A stretch of DNA of 64,000 nucleotides from Dillenia suffruticosa (GCA_033439265.1 JAVTVX010000002.1:4412001-4476000), one strand, 5' to 3'; positions 1 to 12,300 are shown, numbered from the stretch's first letter. The notes: generated by a model from the letters alone, not told the origin. A program made the numbers and translations.

Positions 1-135
1 CCGAAATTATACTCTGACTAATCTGGTTCAGAACTTGCATTATCCCATTTAAGGGAACTATCCTCCCAACATAGTTTGCTTCACATTCAAGTTGTGAATC
101 GAATTCGTGACCTTACTTAAAAGAACTAACACTAC

Positions 136-223
136 TTTTTTTTTACAAAGATTTGAATCCAGAATCACGAGATCGGGGGAGGGAGATTTGTACCACTAAA
201 CTGTCATCTTGAGAATAAATAAT
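136..223 (-). repeat. Short tRNA-like SINE (family I), with target duplications
   Basis: An 88-bp insertion lies between perfect 9-bp direct repeats, TAACACTAC at 127-135 and 224-232. It starts on + with nine T, so it is a minus-strand element with an A tail. Read on minus it carries a box-A-like stretch (CAGTTTAGTGGTA) and a box-B-like stretch (GGATTCAAATC). The same family recurs at 36658-36750. An A tail, long target repeats and polymerase III-like boxes are SINE hallmarks. The element is shorter than typical plant SINEs and may be 5' truncated. Confidence 0.7.
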
Positions 224-232
224 TAACACTAC

Positions 233-652
233 ATCCCATTAGATCAACTGACCGTTGATATCCATCACGATTTCCTCCGCTTCATAGTGGTGATGACAAT
301 AAACTTAATTAGTACATCAATAAACAGTTAATGTAGTGGAATAAGATATTAAATCGTTTTATCAAATTTCAATTTTGAAACTTGAGAATGGAAAAACTAC
401 GCTGAGAGAACCATCCCCTGAATAGAGTTCCTACAAACTTTCCACTCGAATTAGTAGGAGTATGAATCTGAACACCTATGTTGGAAAAAAAAAAAAAAAA
501 AAAAAAACTAAATTGCTGCGGTGATTTGTGGCATTTAGGGATGATGCCCTAATGTCTTGATAGTCATGTTGATATATGAATTGCATTTTTTTCCTTTTTT
601 TTCTTGTCAACTGAAAAATCAAAATATGTAAATGGTATAACATTTGAAGGGA
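233..652. other. AT-rich intergenic DNA, nothing recognised
   Basis: No coding potential or repeat structure was recognised apart from an A run at 485-507. The 60-codon minus frame here is chance. Confidence 0.6.
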
Positions 653-689
653 ATCCATGCTAGAGATGTACTCGGGTCAGTTTGAGCCT

Positions 690-935
690 GAAAACCGGCC
701 CAACCCAGAAAAACCCAGACCATGAATAGGACCAGAGCTACAGTAACCCGGCCGACCCGAATTGGGTACTGTAACGGTCCAGGCCGGTTCATCCGATTTT
801 GGAACCGGAAACCGGTCCAAAATCAGCCCTACCATGGAACCAGCCCTGCCCGGAACCGGCCCGGGCCCGGAACCAGCCAGGGGCACGAAATCGGCCCAGG
901 CCCAGAACTAGCACGGCCTAGCTGGTTCCAATGGC
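690..935. repeat. GC-rich subterminal array, 5' end of outer hAT
   Basis: Dense reiterated motifs of the type GGCCCGG and GAACCGG in both orientations stand out sharply from the AT-rich body. By analogy with Ac/Ds, such subterminal repeats would be transposase-binding sites; that role is inferred. Confidence 0.65.
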
Positions 936-1997
936 TCCTACAAGCTCTTTTTTTTTTTTTTTCCAATTTTACTTCTCCCAACAACTATAAAACTGTCAGT
1001 TTTGAGATTATTTTGGTTTATAAGATCAAAAGATTTTCTTATAAATATCTTACACCCCATTTCCAAAATCTACACAACAAAATATCATTCTCTCTCTCAC
1101 ATCTATATTCTCTCAATATTACTACATCTCTCAATTTTCATTACTATTTCCATTATCATTTCCTTTTCACCATTTTTACAATTCTTTATATCATTTTCAT
1201 TATCATTTTCTATACCATTTCCACAATTATCTTTATTTCCATCGGTTATTCATTAAACACATTTTTATTAAACACATTGTCAAATTTGTATTATAAACTT
1301 TTGTGAAACTCATTGGCTCAGTATGCAACGGCATAGCATATTTAAGAAAGTTCTATGTGGGGGCAACTAATTGTCGAAGGAAAGATGTACTTAAACGAGA
1401 ACAGACAATCTCCACCTCTTACTTGGAAACTTTCCTAGTGCTCTTACTACAAAATGGTCTTGGTGGAGAATGGAGAATTACAAATTTTTTACGACCTTCA
1501 ACATTGATCAAAATTTAGCAATATTTCAAAGTTGAGAGCTCAAATTCAAGATTTTGTGAAAAACAATTGTAATATCCGTCAAGTCGGTACATTTATTTAT
1601 TTTTTTTTTTTCTTACATTTGTATTACATTTGCATTATTTTATAAAAAAAATTAAATCTTAATTTTTTTTTTTAAATTTAATTTTAAATTTTCTTTTAAA
1701 AATTTAATCGTATATTTTATTTTAAAAATTTATTCTTAATTTTTTAATAAAATGGTCATAACACACTTTTCCTAATTTTCTCAATAATCTCATCTTCGTC
1801 CATTTTTTTTCAAGATGAAATTCCCAATAATATAAATGTTAAAACTTTTTTGGAAGAAATTGAATCTAATAACATAAAATCTAATACAATACGAACTAAA
1901 AAAGATGATATTAATATATAAACATTTTTTGAGAAAAAAATGATGAACAAAAAGTAATTTGTAAAATTTGTTATCAAAAATATAAATTTTTTAGACA

Positions 1998-2175
1998 TGA
2001 GCCCGGGCCGGTTTAGGCCCGAAAACTTGAAAAAAAAAGTCGGCCCGCGAACCGGCCCGATGCTACATAACCCGAACCGGCCCAAACCGGTTACTGTAGC
2101 GGGCCGGGCCGGTTCAAGGTTTTTTGGAACCATGAACCGGCCCGGGAATGGAACTGGCCCGGCCTAGCAGTTCCA
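1998..2175. repeat. GC-rich subterminal array, 5' end of inner hAT
   Basis: This is the same reiterated GGCCCGG/GAACCGG pattern as in the outer element, beginning six bases inside the terminus. Function as transposase-binding DNA is inferred. Confidence 0.65.
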
Positions 2176-3115
2176 ACGACTATATCCATTTTTTTAATTT
2201 TTTCAATTTTACCTCTCTCAACAGCTATAAAACGGCTAGTTTTGAGATTATTTTAGTTTATAAGATCAAAAAATTTTCCTATAAATACCTTACACCTCAT
2301 TTCCAAAATCTTCACAACAAAATATTTCTCTCTCTCACACATCTACATTCTCTCAATATTACTATATTTTCTCAATTTTCATTACTATTTCCATTATCAT
2401 TTCCTTTTCACCATTTTTTAAATTCTCTGTACAATTTTCTATACTATTTCCACAAATTTTTATACCATTATATCAATTTCTATACCATTTCCATTATCAT
2501 TTCTACCATTATCTTTATTAAACATATTATCATTTCCTTTTCACCATTGTTTAAATTTTCCATACCATTTTCTATACTATTTCTATCAATTTCTACATCA
2601 TTTCTATTATCATTTCCATTATCTTTTTCACAATTTTTATATTCTAAACTTTTGTGAAACTCATTGACTCAGTATGCAACGGTATAACATGTCTAGAAAA
2701 GTTCTGTTTGGGGGAAATTAATTATCGAAAGAAAGAGATATTTAAACGAGAACAAACGAGTTCCACCTCTTACCTGGAAACTTTCCTGACGTTTTTGCTA
2801 CAGAACGGTTTGGGTGGAGAATGGATGATTACAAATTTTCCACGACATTCGACATTGATCAAGATTTCACAAGATTTTAAGATTGAGAATTCAAATTCAA
2901 GATTTTGTAAAAAACAACTGCGATATCCGTCAAGTCGGTATATTTAGTTTTTTTGCGTCTTTATTTTCTTACATTTGCATTACATTTGCATTACTCTTTT
3001 TTTTTTTTTAAAAATTAAAATTTAAAAGTTTTTTTAAAAATTTAATCTTAAATTTCATTTAAAAAATTTAATCGTATATTTAATTTTAAAAATTTATTCT
3101 TAAATTTTTAATAAA

Positions 3116-5136
3116 ATGGTCGGAACACACTCTTCACAATTTTTTGAACAATCTCCTCTGCCTCCATTTTTTTTCAAAATAAAATTTTCGATAATATAGA
3201 TATTGAAACGTTTTTCGAAAAAACTGAACCTAATAATATAAAATCTAATACAACACGAACTAAAAAAGATGATATTAATATATAGACATTTTTTGAGAAA
3301 AAATATGAAGAACAAAAAGTAATTTGTAAAATTTTTCATAAAAAATATAAAATTTTGAAGGGTTGGGGGGTAGACACACTTAAAAGATACTTAGTTAATA
3401 ATTATCAAGATAAATTACTACAAACAAGACAAACACAAATTGGTACATGGGAAGATAATATAACTAATACATTTAAATATAATTCAGATAAATAAAAAAT
3501 TGGACAAACAGAATGGTTAGTAAGAAAAAAATTACCACTTAGTATAATTACATGTCTCGTATTTGAAGAATATGTACAAAAATATTTACAACCCGATTAT
3601 AAAAAAAGTAGTAGAAGATCCGGTAGGAGGAGATCATTAGATAGATATCAAAAATTAAAAAATGATATAATTACACAATTTATGACTAGTAATTGTAAAT
3701 TTTCATTAATTTCGGATAGTTGGAAAAATGAACATAAAAAAAATATTATATTATAATAACATATCATTGGATAAATAATTCATGGTTTTTAGAAAAAAGA
3801 ATTTTAATTTTTCAACGTTGGGAATTTTTACATTCCAGTGTACATATAACTATAATAATTTCAAATATTGTTTATGACTATATAATAATGATAGAATTTT
3901 TTCTATTTCATTTGATAATGTTTCAGTTAATATTATTGTAGTTAATAGTTTAAAAAATTCTTTAAACACAATTTTAAATGGAACTTTTTTCATATTAGAT
4001 GTACATGTCATATAATTAATTTATGTGTTAAGAATGGTTTAGTAATGAGAGAATTATTTTTAAAACCTATTCGGGATTTAATTTATCAAATAAGAAATTT
4101 TTCTTCAAAAACCCAAAAAATTAGATAATTATATTTGTTATATAATAAAAAATATAAAAAATTTAAAATGGAATGTGACAGTAGGTGGAATTCAACATAT
4201 AACATGTTACAAGGATACTTTCTTTTCAAAATATTTTAATTGAATTTGTAAATTCAAATTACGAATATGATTTTATCGATAATAACGTTTTCGATTTTAC
4301 ATATACATTTACTAAATTATTGAAAATTTTTAATTTATGTACAAATTTATTTTTTGGATATTATTATCCAACTACTCATTTAATGTTAACAAATTTTTAT
4401 AAAATTATTTATATATTTAATGAATTTGAAAATAGAGAAAAATTTAGTAAATTTGTTCTTTTTATAAAAACAAAAATTTTAAAATATTATGAAAAAATTT
4501 CAATTTTATATTTAATTGCAAGTGTATTACATTCACGTGTTAAAGTTGAATATGCTGAAATATTAATTGATTGTTTTGCACAAACTTTTCCATCAGAAAC
4601 GTCTATTAACCTACATTTTTTAAAATAACAAATATCTCTTACTTTACAAACAATATTTGAACTACATGAAAAGGAAAAAAATAATTTAAATACTAACAAT
4701 GTAGATAGTAGTAGTAGTAATACCACTCAATTATCTTTATTTTCATTTAATCCCTTACACATGTTAGGAAAAAAATAAAAAAATTCGTAATTATTTAATA
4801 AATTACTTTTATATAAACAAACACCTAGATTACAAAAATTTTGCTAGTACTGATTTATATGATATATTAGGTTGGTGGAAAAATAATGGATCATATTATC
4901 CAATTTTGGTCCAAGTGGCTAAGGATATACTAACCCCTTCGGTATTTACAATGCCATCGGAAAGTGCTTTTAGTGTAGGTGGTTAAGTGTTAACCGAGAA
5001 ACGTATAAATTTAACGGACGATATTTTAAAAACCTTAATTTGTATTAAAGATCGGAAGGATACAAAAAAAAGAATGCAAGGAATCATGAAGGTCTCGAAA
5101 GATGATGAACAAGAAATAGAAGAAGAAGAAAAATAA
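3116..5136 (+). pseudogene. Decayed hAT transposase, inner copy
   Basis: Start ATG 3116, with the same MxGTHSSQ-like start as the right-hand copy; end TAA 5134-5136 after an acidic tail. Domain order is BED finger (to about 3430), hAT core, then the dimerisation region near 4950-5060 (PSESAF motif intact). A TAG replaces the tryptophan of the NIWTFF motif at about 3283, and later stops and frameshifts break the core. Open stretches are short, the longest about 100 codons (4320-4628). The copy cannot encode active transposase. Confidence 0.85.
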
Positions 5137-5436
5137 TAATAATATAACAAAAAAAATCAAAATAATGTAACAAAAAAAAATTAATAGATTCTAAAATCCA
5201 AGTGATGAGTTTGGTAGGAACGTATACCGAATTCAGTGGAACCACTCTAAAAATTTTATATCTTTAATTTTTAATTTTTTTTTTATAAAATATGAATTAA
5301 AAAAGATAAAATTAATAAATAAATCATTACAAGAAAATAAAAAACAAAACAACGACTAAGTTTTAAAAAAATGGAGTAACAAAAATAAAATAAAATTAAA
5401 AAATAGAGTTAAAAAAAAAGTTTTTAAAAAAAACTG

Positions 5437-5598
5437 GGCCGAACAGGACCCGGCCAGGCGGTTCCGATTCAGCGGGCCAGGCCGGTTCAACTTTACATAA
5501 AATTTGGAATCGGCCCGGCCCGGCCCGCAGCCAGCCTGGCCCACGGTTCAAAGAATCGGCCTTGAACCGGACCGAAACCGGCCCGGCCCGGTTCCATG
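5437..5598. repeat. GC-rich subterminal array, 3' end of inner hAT
   Basis: Reiterated GGCCCGG/GGTTC motifs end four bases before the element terminus at 5602. They mirror the 5' array at 1998-2175. Confidence 0.65.
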
Positions 5599-7749
5599 AC
5601 TAAAATTTTTTAAGGGTTGGAGGTAGACACACTTAGAAAACACTTACTTAATAATCATTCAAATAAATTATCACAAATAATACAAACACAAATTACTATA
5701 GGAGAAGGTAATATAACTGATACATTTAAATATAAATTGGATAAAGAAAAAATTGGACAAATATAATGATTAACAAGAAAAGAATTAGCATTTAGTATAG
5801 TTGCATGTTCTGTATTTGAAAAATATGTACAAAAATATTTATAACCTGATTATAAAAAAGTAGTAGAAAATCCAGAAGGTAAAGATTATTAAATAGATAT
5901 CAAGAATTAAAAAATGGTATAATTACATAATTTATGACTAGTGATTGTAAATTTTCATTAATTTTGGATCGTTGAAAAAATGAGTATAAAAAAGAATATT
6001 ATATTATAATAACATGTGATTGGATAAATAATTCATAGTTTTTAGAAAAAAAAATTTTAGTTTTTCAACGTTAGGAATTTCCACATTCCAGTACACATAT
6101 AGTTAGAATAATTTCAAATATTGTTTATAACTATAGAACAAGTGATATAATTTTTTCTATTTCATTTGATAATATTTCGACTAATACTATTGCGGTTAAT
6201 AATTTAAAAAAATTTTTAAAAATAATTTTAAATGAAACATTTTTTCATATTAGATATGCATGTCATATAATTAATTTATATGTTAATGATAGTTTAACAA
6301 TGAGAAAACTATTTTTAAAATCTATTTGCGATTTAATTTATCAAATAAGATATTTTTTTTATAAAAACTCAAGAAATGAGACAATTATATATGTTATATA
6401 ATAAAAAAATAAAAAATTTAAAATGAAACGTGATATTATGTGGAATTCAATAAATGACATGTTATAAGGTATATTTCATTTTCAAAATATTTTAATTGAA
6501 TTTGTAAATTCAAATTATGAATATAATTTTATTGATAATACCGCTTTCAACTTTATATCTACACTTACTAAATTATTGAAAATTTTTTATTTATGTACAA
6601 ATTTATTTTCCAGATATTATTATTCAACTACTCATTTAATATTACCAAATTTTTATAAAATTATTTATATATTTAATGAATTTGAAAATGAAGAAAGATT
6701 TGGTGAAATTGTTCTTTCTATGAAAATAAAATTTTTAAAATATTATGAAAAAATTCCAATTTTATACTTAGTTGTAAGTGTATTAAATACACGTATTAAG
6801 GTTGAAGGTGCTGAAATATTAATAAATTGTTTTGCACAATCTTTTCCATCAGAAGTGTCTATTAACCCATATTTTTTAAAACAACAAATATCTCATAATT
6901 TACGATCAATATTTAAACTATATGAAAAGAAAAATTATAATTTAAATACTAATAATGTAGATAGTAATAGTAGTAATAACACTCAATTATCTTCATTTTC
7001 ATTTAATCCCTTACACATGTTAGGAAACAAACAAAAAACTTCATCATCATCATTTAATGAATTACTTTTATATAAACAAAAACTTATGTTAGAAAATTTT
7101 GATGATACAGATTTATATGATATATTAGACCGGTAGAAAAATAATATATCGTATTATCCAATTTTGGGTCAAATGGCTAAAAATGTACCAACCCCTCTAG
7201 TATTCACAGTGCTATCGGAAAGTGTTTTTAGTGCAGGTGGTCGAGTGTTAATCGAGAAGCGTACAAATTTAGCGGACGACAGTTTAAAAACCTTAATTTG
7301 CATTAAAGATCGAAAGGATGCAAAAAAAGGAATGTAAAGAATCATTAAACTCTCGGAAGATGATGAACAAGAAGTAGAATAATAATAATAATAATAATAT
7401 TTTTTTTGTATAAAAATCATTGTAAATAGAAAAAAAATCAAAATGATGTAAAAATCAAAATAATGTAACAAAAAAATTAGTAAATTTTATAATTCAAGTA
7501 ATGAGTTTGGTAGTGGACATATATCGAATTCGGTGAAACCACCCTAAAAATTTTGTGTCTCTAATTTTTAATTTTTTTTATAAAAAATGAATTAAAAAAA
7601 CAAAATGAAAAAATAAATAATTAGAAGAGAGTAAAAAAAATAACAAAGTTAAAAAAAATGGAGTTATAAAAATAAAATAGAATTAAAAAATAGAGTTACA
7701 AAAAAAATAGAGTTAAAAAAAAGGCAATAGAGAAAAAAAAATTTCGGAC

Positions 7750-7925
7750 TGAACTGGGCCAGCCTGGTGTGAACCGGCCAGCCGGTTCCAGTTTAGCGAG
7801 CCAATTCAACTAAAAAAATTTTGGAATCGGCCCGACCTAACCCGGACTGGCCTAGGAACCACATCCAGCCCGACCCGCGGTTTCGAGAACCACCCTTGAA
7901 TCAGACCGGGCCGGGCCCAGTTACA
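7750..7925. repeat. GC-rich subterminal array, 3' end of outer hAT
   Basis: The motif set is the same as at the 5' end but more decayed, consistent with the outer element being older than the inner one. Confidence 0.6.
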
Positions 7926-7939
7926 ACTCTAGTCCATGC

Positions 7940-9159
7940 ACTTGTGTGTCCCACGAGAAATCTCTTGTGAGAAGGGGTTTCTTGGGAACCTTAACATCTT
8001 TTTTCCCTTCTTATTTTGGAGACTCTCTCTATTTCTATAAGAGATACAAGTAATCGACGCCAACCTTCACAAGCCTATTAACAAGTTCTTGATTTTAGTT
8101 TCACATACTAAATGGAAAACCAATGAAAAATTCAGAAAAATATAGTTATTACCGTTGTTATAAAGTTACAAGCAATTCTGTTTTAACTCTAACATCGTAA
8201 TTCAAAATAATAATAATAATTATTAGGGCTTGTTTTGATATTTTCAAAAAAATTTAGGAATTATTTTATGATTTTAAACTTTGAAAATTTTATTTTTAGG
8301 ATTTATAATTTTTTTAATTTCTAACAATTATTTTAGACTAAAGAAATTATTCTCTAATTTTTATACTTTTAAAATAATTTTTGGATCAAAATTATTATTT
8401 TTAAAATTTTTTATATAAAAAATATTAAACAATTTAATTTTTAGATCATTGAATTTGATTTGCAAATAAATTTAAATCTAAGGTGATCTACAATTATTTT
8501 CCTAAAATTCCCTATTTTTATTTTTTAAAAATTTAAAAATTATTTTTAATATAGTTCGATGACCGTTTATTTTTTAGGCCAATATTCTTAACCATTAAGA
8601 ATTTGAGACCGATCTGAAGCGTTCTGTTTTTTTTAATAAGCATTAATCCTAATCGTTGAAATTATTTTAAATCCAATCCGTTTCTAGCAATCAAAATCAC
8701 CTCTCTCACTCTATCTTGCCATTTATAATTTTTTTGCTTGTTTTTGTCCCTTATAATGATTCAATAACCCTATCTTCTTTGTGTTTGCTAAGAGCTTTTT
8801 TTATCATTGGTTTTCAAACATTTTCTTTCTTGACTTTGCTTTTGTAACAAATCAATTAAAATCTAACTCATACATGTAATTTCAAGTAGGTTTTGATGGA
8901 AAAGTTTGAATTTGCTAGATTTTATGCAAATTCGCCAAATTGCTTACTGTAAATGCCCCAACAACACATGAATGTGAACAAGCAAGATAATTAAAACATT
9001 CACATATATGTTTGGCTTCTTCGGAACCATATTATCCTTCTTGTTTTTCTCTCTCTTTCGACGTAATTTAATCAGAATTAATTGATTTATCCTGATTTAA
9101 CCACAATTAACTAGCTTTGACATATGCTTGACCCTAGTTAACTAGTTGAAGCATTGATA
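7940..9159. other. AT-rich intergenic DNA, nothing recognised
   Basis: Long A/T-rich stretches without coding frames, matched terminal repeats or gene-like composition. Confidence 0.6.
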
Positions 9160-9169
9160 GATCCCGTTT

Positions 9170-9267
9170 AGATCTCTTTTTTTTATATATATATATATAT
9201 CGAGAGATTCAAATTCAAGATTTTTATAAAAGAGAAAAAGACAGTATCGGATAAGTTAAAACTCATT
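9170..9267 (-). repeat. Short tRNA-like SINE (family II), with target duplications
   Basis: A 98-bp insertion lies between perfect 10-bp repeats GATCCCGTTT (9160-9169 and 9268-9277). On minus it ends in a TA-rich then A-rich tail and contains a box-B-like TTGAATTTGAATCTC. A related copy, about 75 bp alignable, is at 49312-49402. Copy pairing plus target repeats support a SINE rather than a simple repeat. Confidence 0.7.
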
Positions 9268-9277
9268 GATCCCGTTT

Positions 9278-9854
9278 GGACAAAAAACCTAGTTTTGCCT
9301 GAGTTTTGCACCGAGTGTCAATTTGCACATCATGTAACATTAGAACAGGATTGGGGTCCTTAAATACTGTGTTGTGAATTGGCTCTTTGCCAACTAAGGG
9401 ATGGATACATGAATGAACTATTTTAGCTATCGTGTATGACTTGCTTTACTTACCTGCACCCTCGTATTTTTATTTTCAAAGTATTTATTATAATATTTGG
9501 GGTATGACATCTCATGATATTTATTATAGTATCCTTTTTGGGAATGAAAAGCTGGTCATATGAATATGTGTTGGGCATGTTTTTGAGAATTACCCTTTTT
9601 TTATTTTGAAGATTACGTGTCTTGCATCAAATATGATTTTTCTAACCTATTATTTTTATATATTTGTGGCAATACCCTTTTCAATCTCGTACTATTTACT
9701 ATCCTTTTGCGATCGTACCCTTTTATGTTATTTTCTTTATGGACTCGGCAAGGCGCGAGGAAAGAAACCAATGGATAGCACCCCAAAGACCATTCTCCAG
9801 ACCAGTGGGAGCTAGGTGTGACTTGTAAAGCAAGGATGCTAGTCTTTTTGAATA
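9278..9854. other. Intergenic DNA, no gene recognised
   Basis: Mixed-composition sequence with one 69-codon frame (9606-9815) that shows no recognisable domain. Confidence 0.5.
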
Positions 9855-10405
9855 TGTCATGGATCTAAAGAATGGATTCAAATCCAAAAAAAGAATTTAA
9901 TCTAAAAAATCGACCTATTAAATTAGAGAATTTATTTGATTTAAATATTATTTTTTGATTTTTTTAGAATTTAATGTGAAATTTGTAACATTGTCCACCC
10001 ATTGAGGTTTTGAATAATCACGGACGACTCTTGCTTTGGACAGCTCTCACTCTGAACTTTTTAGAGCATTGGATAACCCTTTTCTCCTTTGAACGACTCT
10101 CACTCCAACACCAGATATCCTTTTTTCTTTTTGGATTACTTTCACTCTGATACCAAGTAATCATTTTTCTTTTTTTGGATGGCTTTCACTCCGAACCTTA
10201 TCAAGTATCAGGTAACCTTTTTTCAAGTAGCCTTTTTTCATATTGGATTGAAGATTCTGATATCAATTTATCATGAATTCAAGTGATGAACTCAAATTCA
10301 AGAGAAGAACTAAATCTATAAAATCGATTTATTGGATGAGAGAATCTATTGAATTTAAATATTATTTTTTTATTTTTTTGAAAACCAATATGAGATTTAT
10401 AATAG
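9855..10405 (-). mobile_element. TRIM-like miniature LTR element
   Basis: Two imperfect direct repeats of about 135 bp (9857-9990 and 10271-10405) flank about 280 bp. Next to the right repeat, the minus strand reads TTGATATCAGAATC, which resembles the initiator-Met tRNA primer site TGGTATCAGAGC. This puts the element on minus. The inner part has no gene but holds four degenerate copies of a roughly 45-bp unit (10023-10200) containing ctctcactc. LTR size, total length and primer site fit a TRIM. I found no convincing target duplication, so the exact ends are uncertain. Confidence 0.55.
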
Positions 10406-11496
10406 AACGGCATACGTGAGGCTTTGTGCATATCTTTTGTAGACTTGACGTAGATGGCATGCCCCTTTTGGTATTTGCAGTGGTAACACTTGTGATTTTT
10501 AACTTTTATATTGATGAGTAGCATATTTCTTTTATTTTTTTACTAGTTAATATTCAAATTATTTTGAATAATCCGATTAAGTATTATGAAATTTATGATG
10601 CTTGACTTTCTCGATCCTTATTTTTTATTTTTAAAATTTAAATTTAAAATTTTAATTAAAAGAATTTAATATATTATATTATATCATAAGATTGATGATG
10701 AATAACATGTTTCGACAAAAGGAAAAACCCGTTTTTATCTGGTTGTGACAAAGAATGCTTTGGCGGTATCCTTAGAAATTGTTCACTTACCTTAAACTAA
10801 CTTCATTTTTATTTTATTTAAGTTGTAATATTTTCCAATTAAAATAAATTTTTGGAGTAAATATAAAATAAAATTAAAAGTATTTTATTTTTTAAATATT
10901 AAAATTATTATTATATTAATTCATGTAAAAAATCTTACCTTATCTCGTCTTAGCCTTTCTAGAAAAATTCGTATCAATTGGTCACCGGCAAGACTCCAAT
11001 GTTATAGTGACTAATATTGAAGATTAATGTTTAAGAATTTGTAATTTTTAAATTGTGATTACTACTTATGTAAATATATAAATACCGAATAATTAGAATA
11101 ATGTGCGTTGTCTTTTGTTAAATATTTATTTAAAAACCTGTATAAGTATACAACTTACTAAAATAGTTAATAAGTAATAATTCAACAGATACCGTTTCTC
11201 ATTCCTTTTAAATATCTCGAATTCAATTCTTTCTATATAAATATTTGTATCGTTTTATTGTTTTATCTTAATCATTTATTCAAAAGATTATAGATACTCA
11301 CATAATCCACTAACGTTCCGAGGCTAGTTTTTGGCGTAAGATCTCATCTTATTGCTTAAAATTTTAATTTTCAAAATTCGATTTATTGAATTCTAAATCT
11401 TTATAAATTATCTATATATGTAAATACATATGTAAGTATTGAATGGTTGGAAATCTTTTATACTTGTTTATCGAGAAAGATGTACACGTATACAAC
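10406..11496. other. AT-rich intergenic DNA, nothing recognised
   Basis: Very AT-rich; no frames or repeat borders that I could support. Confidence 0.6.
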
Positions 11497-11499
11497 TTA

Positions 11500-11952
11500 G
11501 TACCCGTTTGACAGAGTTTTTTTCAGATTCTCTTCTCCTTATAAGGAGAAGACCTACCAAACAAGATTTTTTAAAAACTCTTAAAAAGAGGTTTTTTTTT
11601 AATGAAGAAAAATTTGAAAAGTAGTTTTTAAGTAAAAACTCGGAAGAGCTTTTACTTTTCTTTTTTTTTAATACTCCAACTTTTTCAGAAATTTATATTT
11701 TTTTCCATTTATATTCTCACATAATTGTTTTTATTTCATTAATATCCTCATACAAAATTTCAAATATAGCAATTAATTTTTAACTTTTAACTTTACTTCA
11801 AGAATAAAAAGGGTAAAAAAAGTTTAATTATTTTATTTCAAAAGTAAAACAACCAAACAATTTTTAACTTTTTTTAAAAAGTAATTAATTTTTACTTCTC
11901 TTTAAAAGGAGAATATAAGCAAAAAAAAAAAAAAACTCTGCCAAATAGGCAC
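11500..11952. mobile_element. Tourist-like (PIF/Harbinger) MITE
   Basis: Terminal inverted repeats of about 24 bp: GTACCCGTTTGACAGAG at 11500 and, on minus from 11952, GTGCCTATTTGGCAGAG, both running into T tracts. TTA flanks both sides (11497-11499, 11953-11955), the expected 3-bp target. At 453 bp, AT-rich and without a coding frame, it fits a non-autonomous element. The inner parts are also roughly complementary. Confidence 0.75.
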
Positions 11953-12300
11953 TTACTAAAGTTTTGGGACTAACTTTTTTCACGTGAGTTCTCATCACAC
12001 ATCATATTTTTTTTTATAATTTAATTTATTAAACTATAAGATTTCATAAATTATTTTTTATATTTTCATTCTGCACCAATTTCATCTTTTTTTTTTTTAG
12101 AATTTTCATATAATTTAGTAGTCATAAATATCGGAATAAAATATAAATGAAACAATTTCAAAAACATAATTTAACATTAAAAAAAAAGATAAAAATTTGT
12201 TTGGATGCATATTTTAGGATTTTCTGGAGAAAAAATATTTATAGATAAATTTACTAAAAAAACATAAAGGGAGAAAAAACGCAACATAATATTCGTGGAA

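Larger units (their letters stand above)
1992..5602 (+). mobile_element. Inner hAT-family transposon nested in the outer copy
   Basis: The element is 3611 bp, in the same orientation and family as its host. Its ends are TAGACATGAG at 1992 and, read on minus from 5602, TAGTCATGGA. It is flanked by a perfect 8-bp target duplication AAATTTTT (1984-1991 and 5603-5610). The sequence on either side joins in the same BED-finger codon region of the outer transposase, so the insertion point is exact. The perfect target repeat suggests it is younger than the outer insertion. Its own transposase is also broken. Confidence 0.92.
1752..7382 (+). pseudogene. Decayed hAT transposase (BED finger, RNase H-like core, hAT dimerisation domain), outer copy
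   Basis: The frame starts at ATG 1752 and ends near the TAA at 7380-7382. The N-terminal part (1752-1991) matches the BED zinc-finger region of the copy at 61.8-63.8 kb, including C-x2-C (VICKICYQKY-like). It is cut by the inner hAT. The frame resumes at 5603 with the rest of the BED finger (KGWRVDTL-like, then the histidines). The longest open stretch is 6576-7136 (186 codons), in the C-terminal half. The hAT dimerisation motif (ESVFSAGGRVL-like) is near 7220-7250. Stops include TAA in place of the tryptophan of the NIWTFF motif, near 1920. Expression of a working protein is not possible from this copy. Confidence 0.85.
661..7931 (+). mobile_element. Outer hAT-family DNA transposon, interrupted by a second hAT
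   Basis: The ends are short imperfect inverted repeats: TAGAGATGTA at 661 and, read on minus from 7931, TAGAGTTGTA. The flanks are an 8-bp target duplication with one mismatch, ATCCATGC (653-660) and GTCCATGC (7932-7939). Eight bp is the hAT hallmark. Inside are GC-rich subterminal arrays at both ends, a long AT-rich leader and a decayed BED-finger/hAT transposase frame. Taking out the inner element (1992-5602) and one target copy leaves about 3.65 kb, close to the inner element's own length. It is a dead copy: the transposase has frameshifts and stops besides the insertion. Confidence 0.9.

Noticed and set aside
722-1306. 194-codon + frame at the 5' end of the outer hAT
   Set aside because: Runs through the GC-rich subterminal array and an AT-rich leader; no domain, and the similar frame at 2148-2657 has the same origin.
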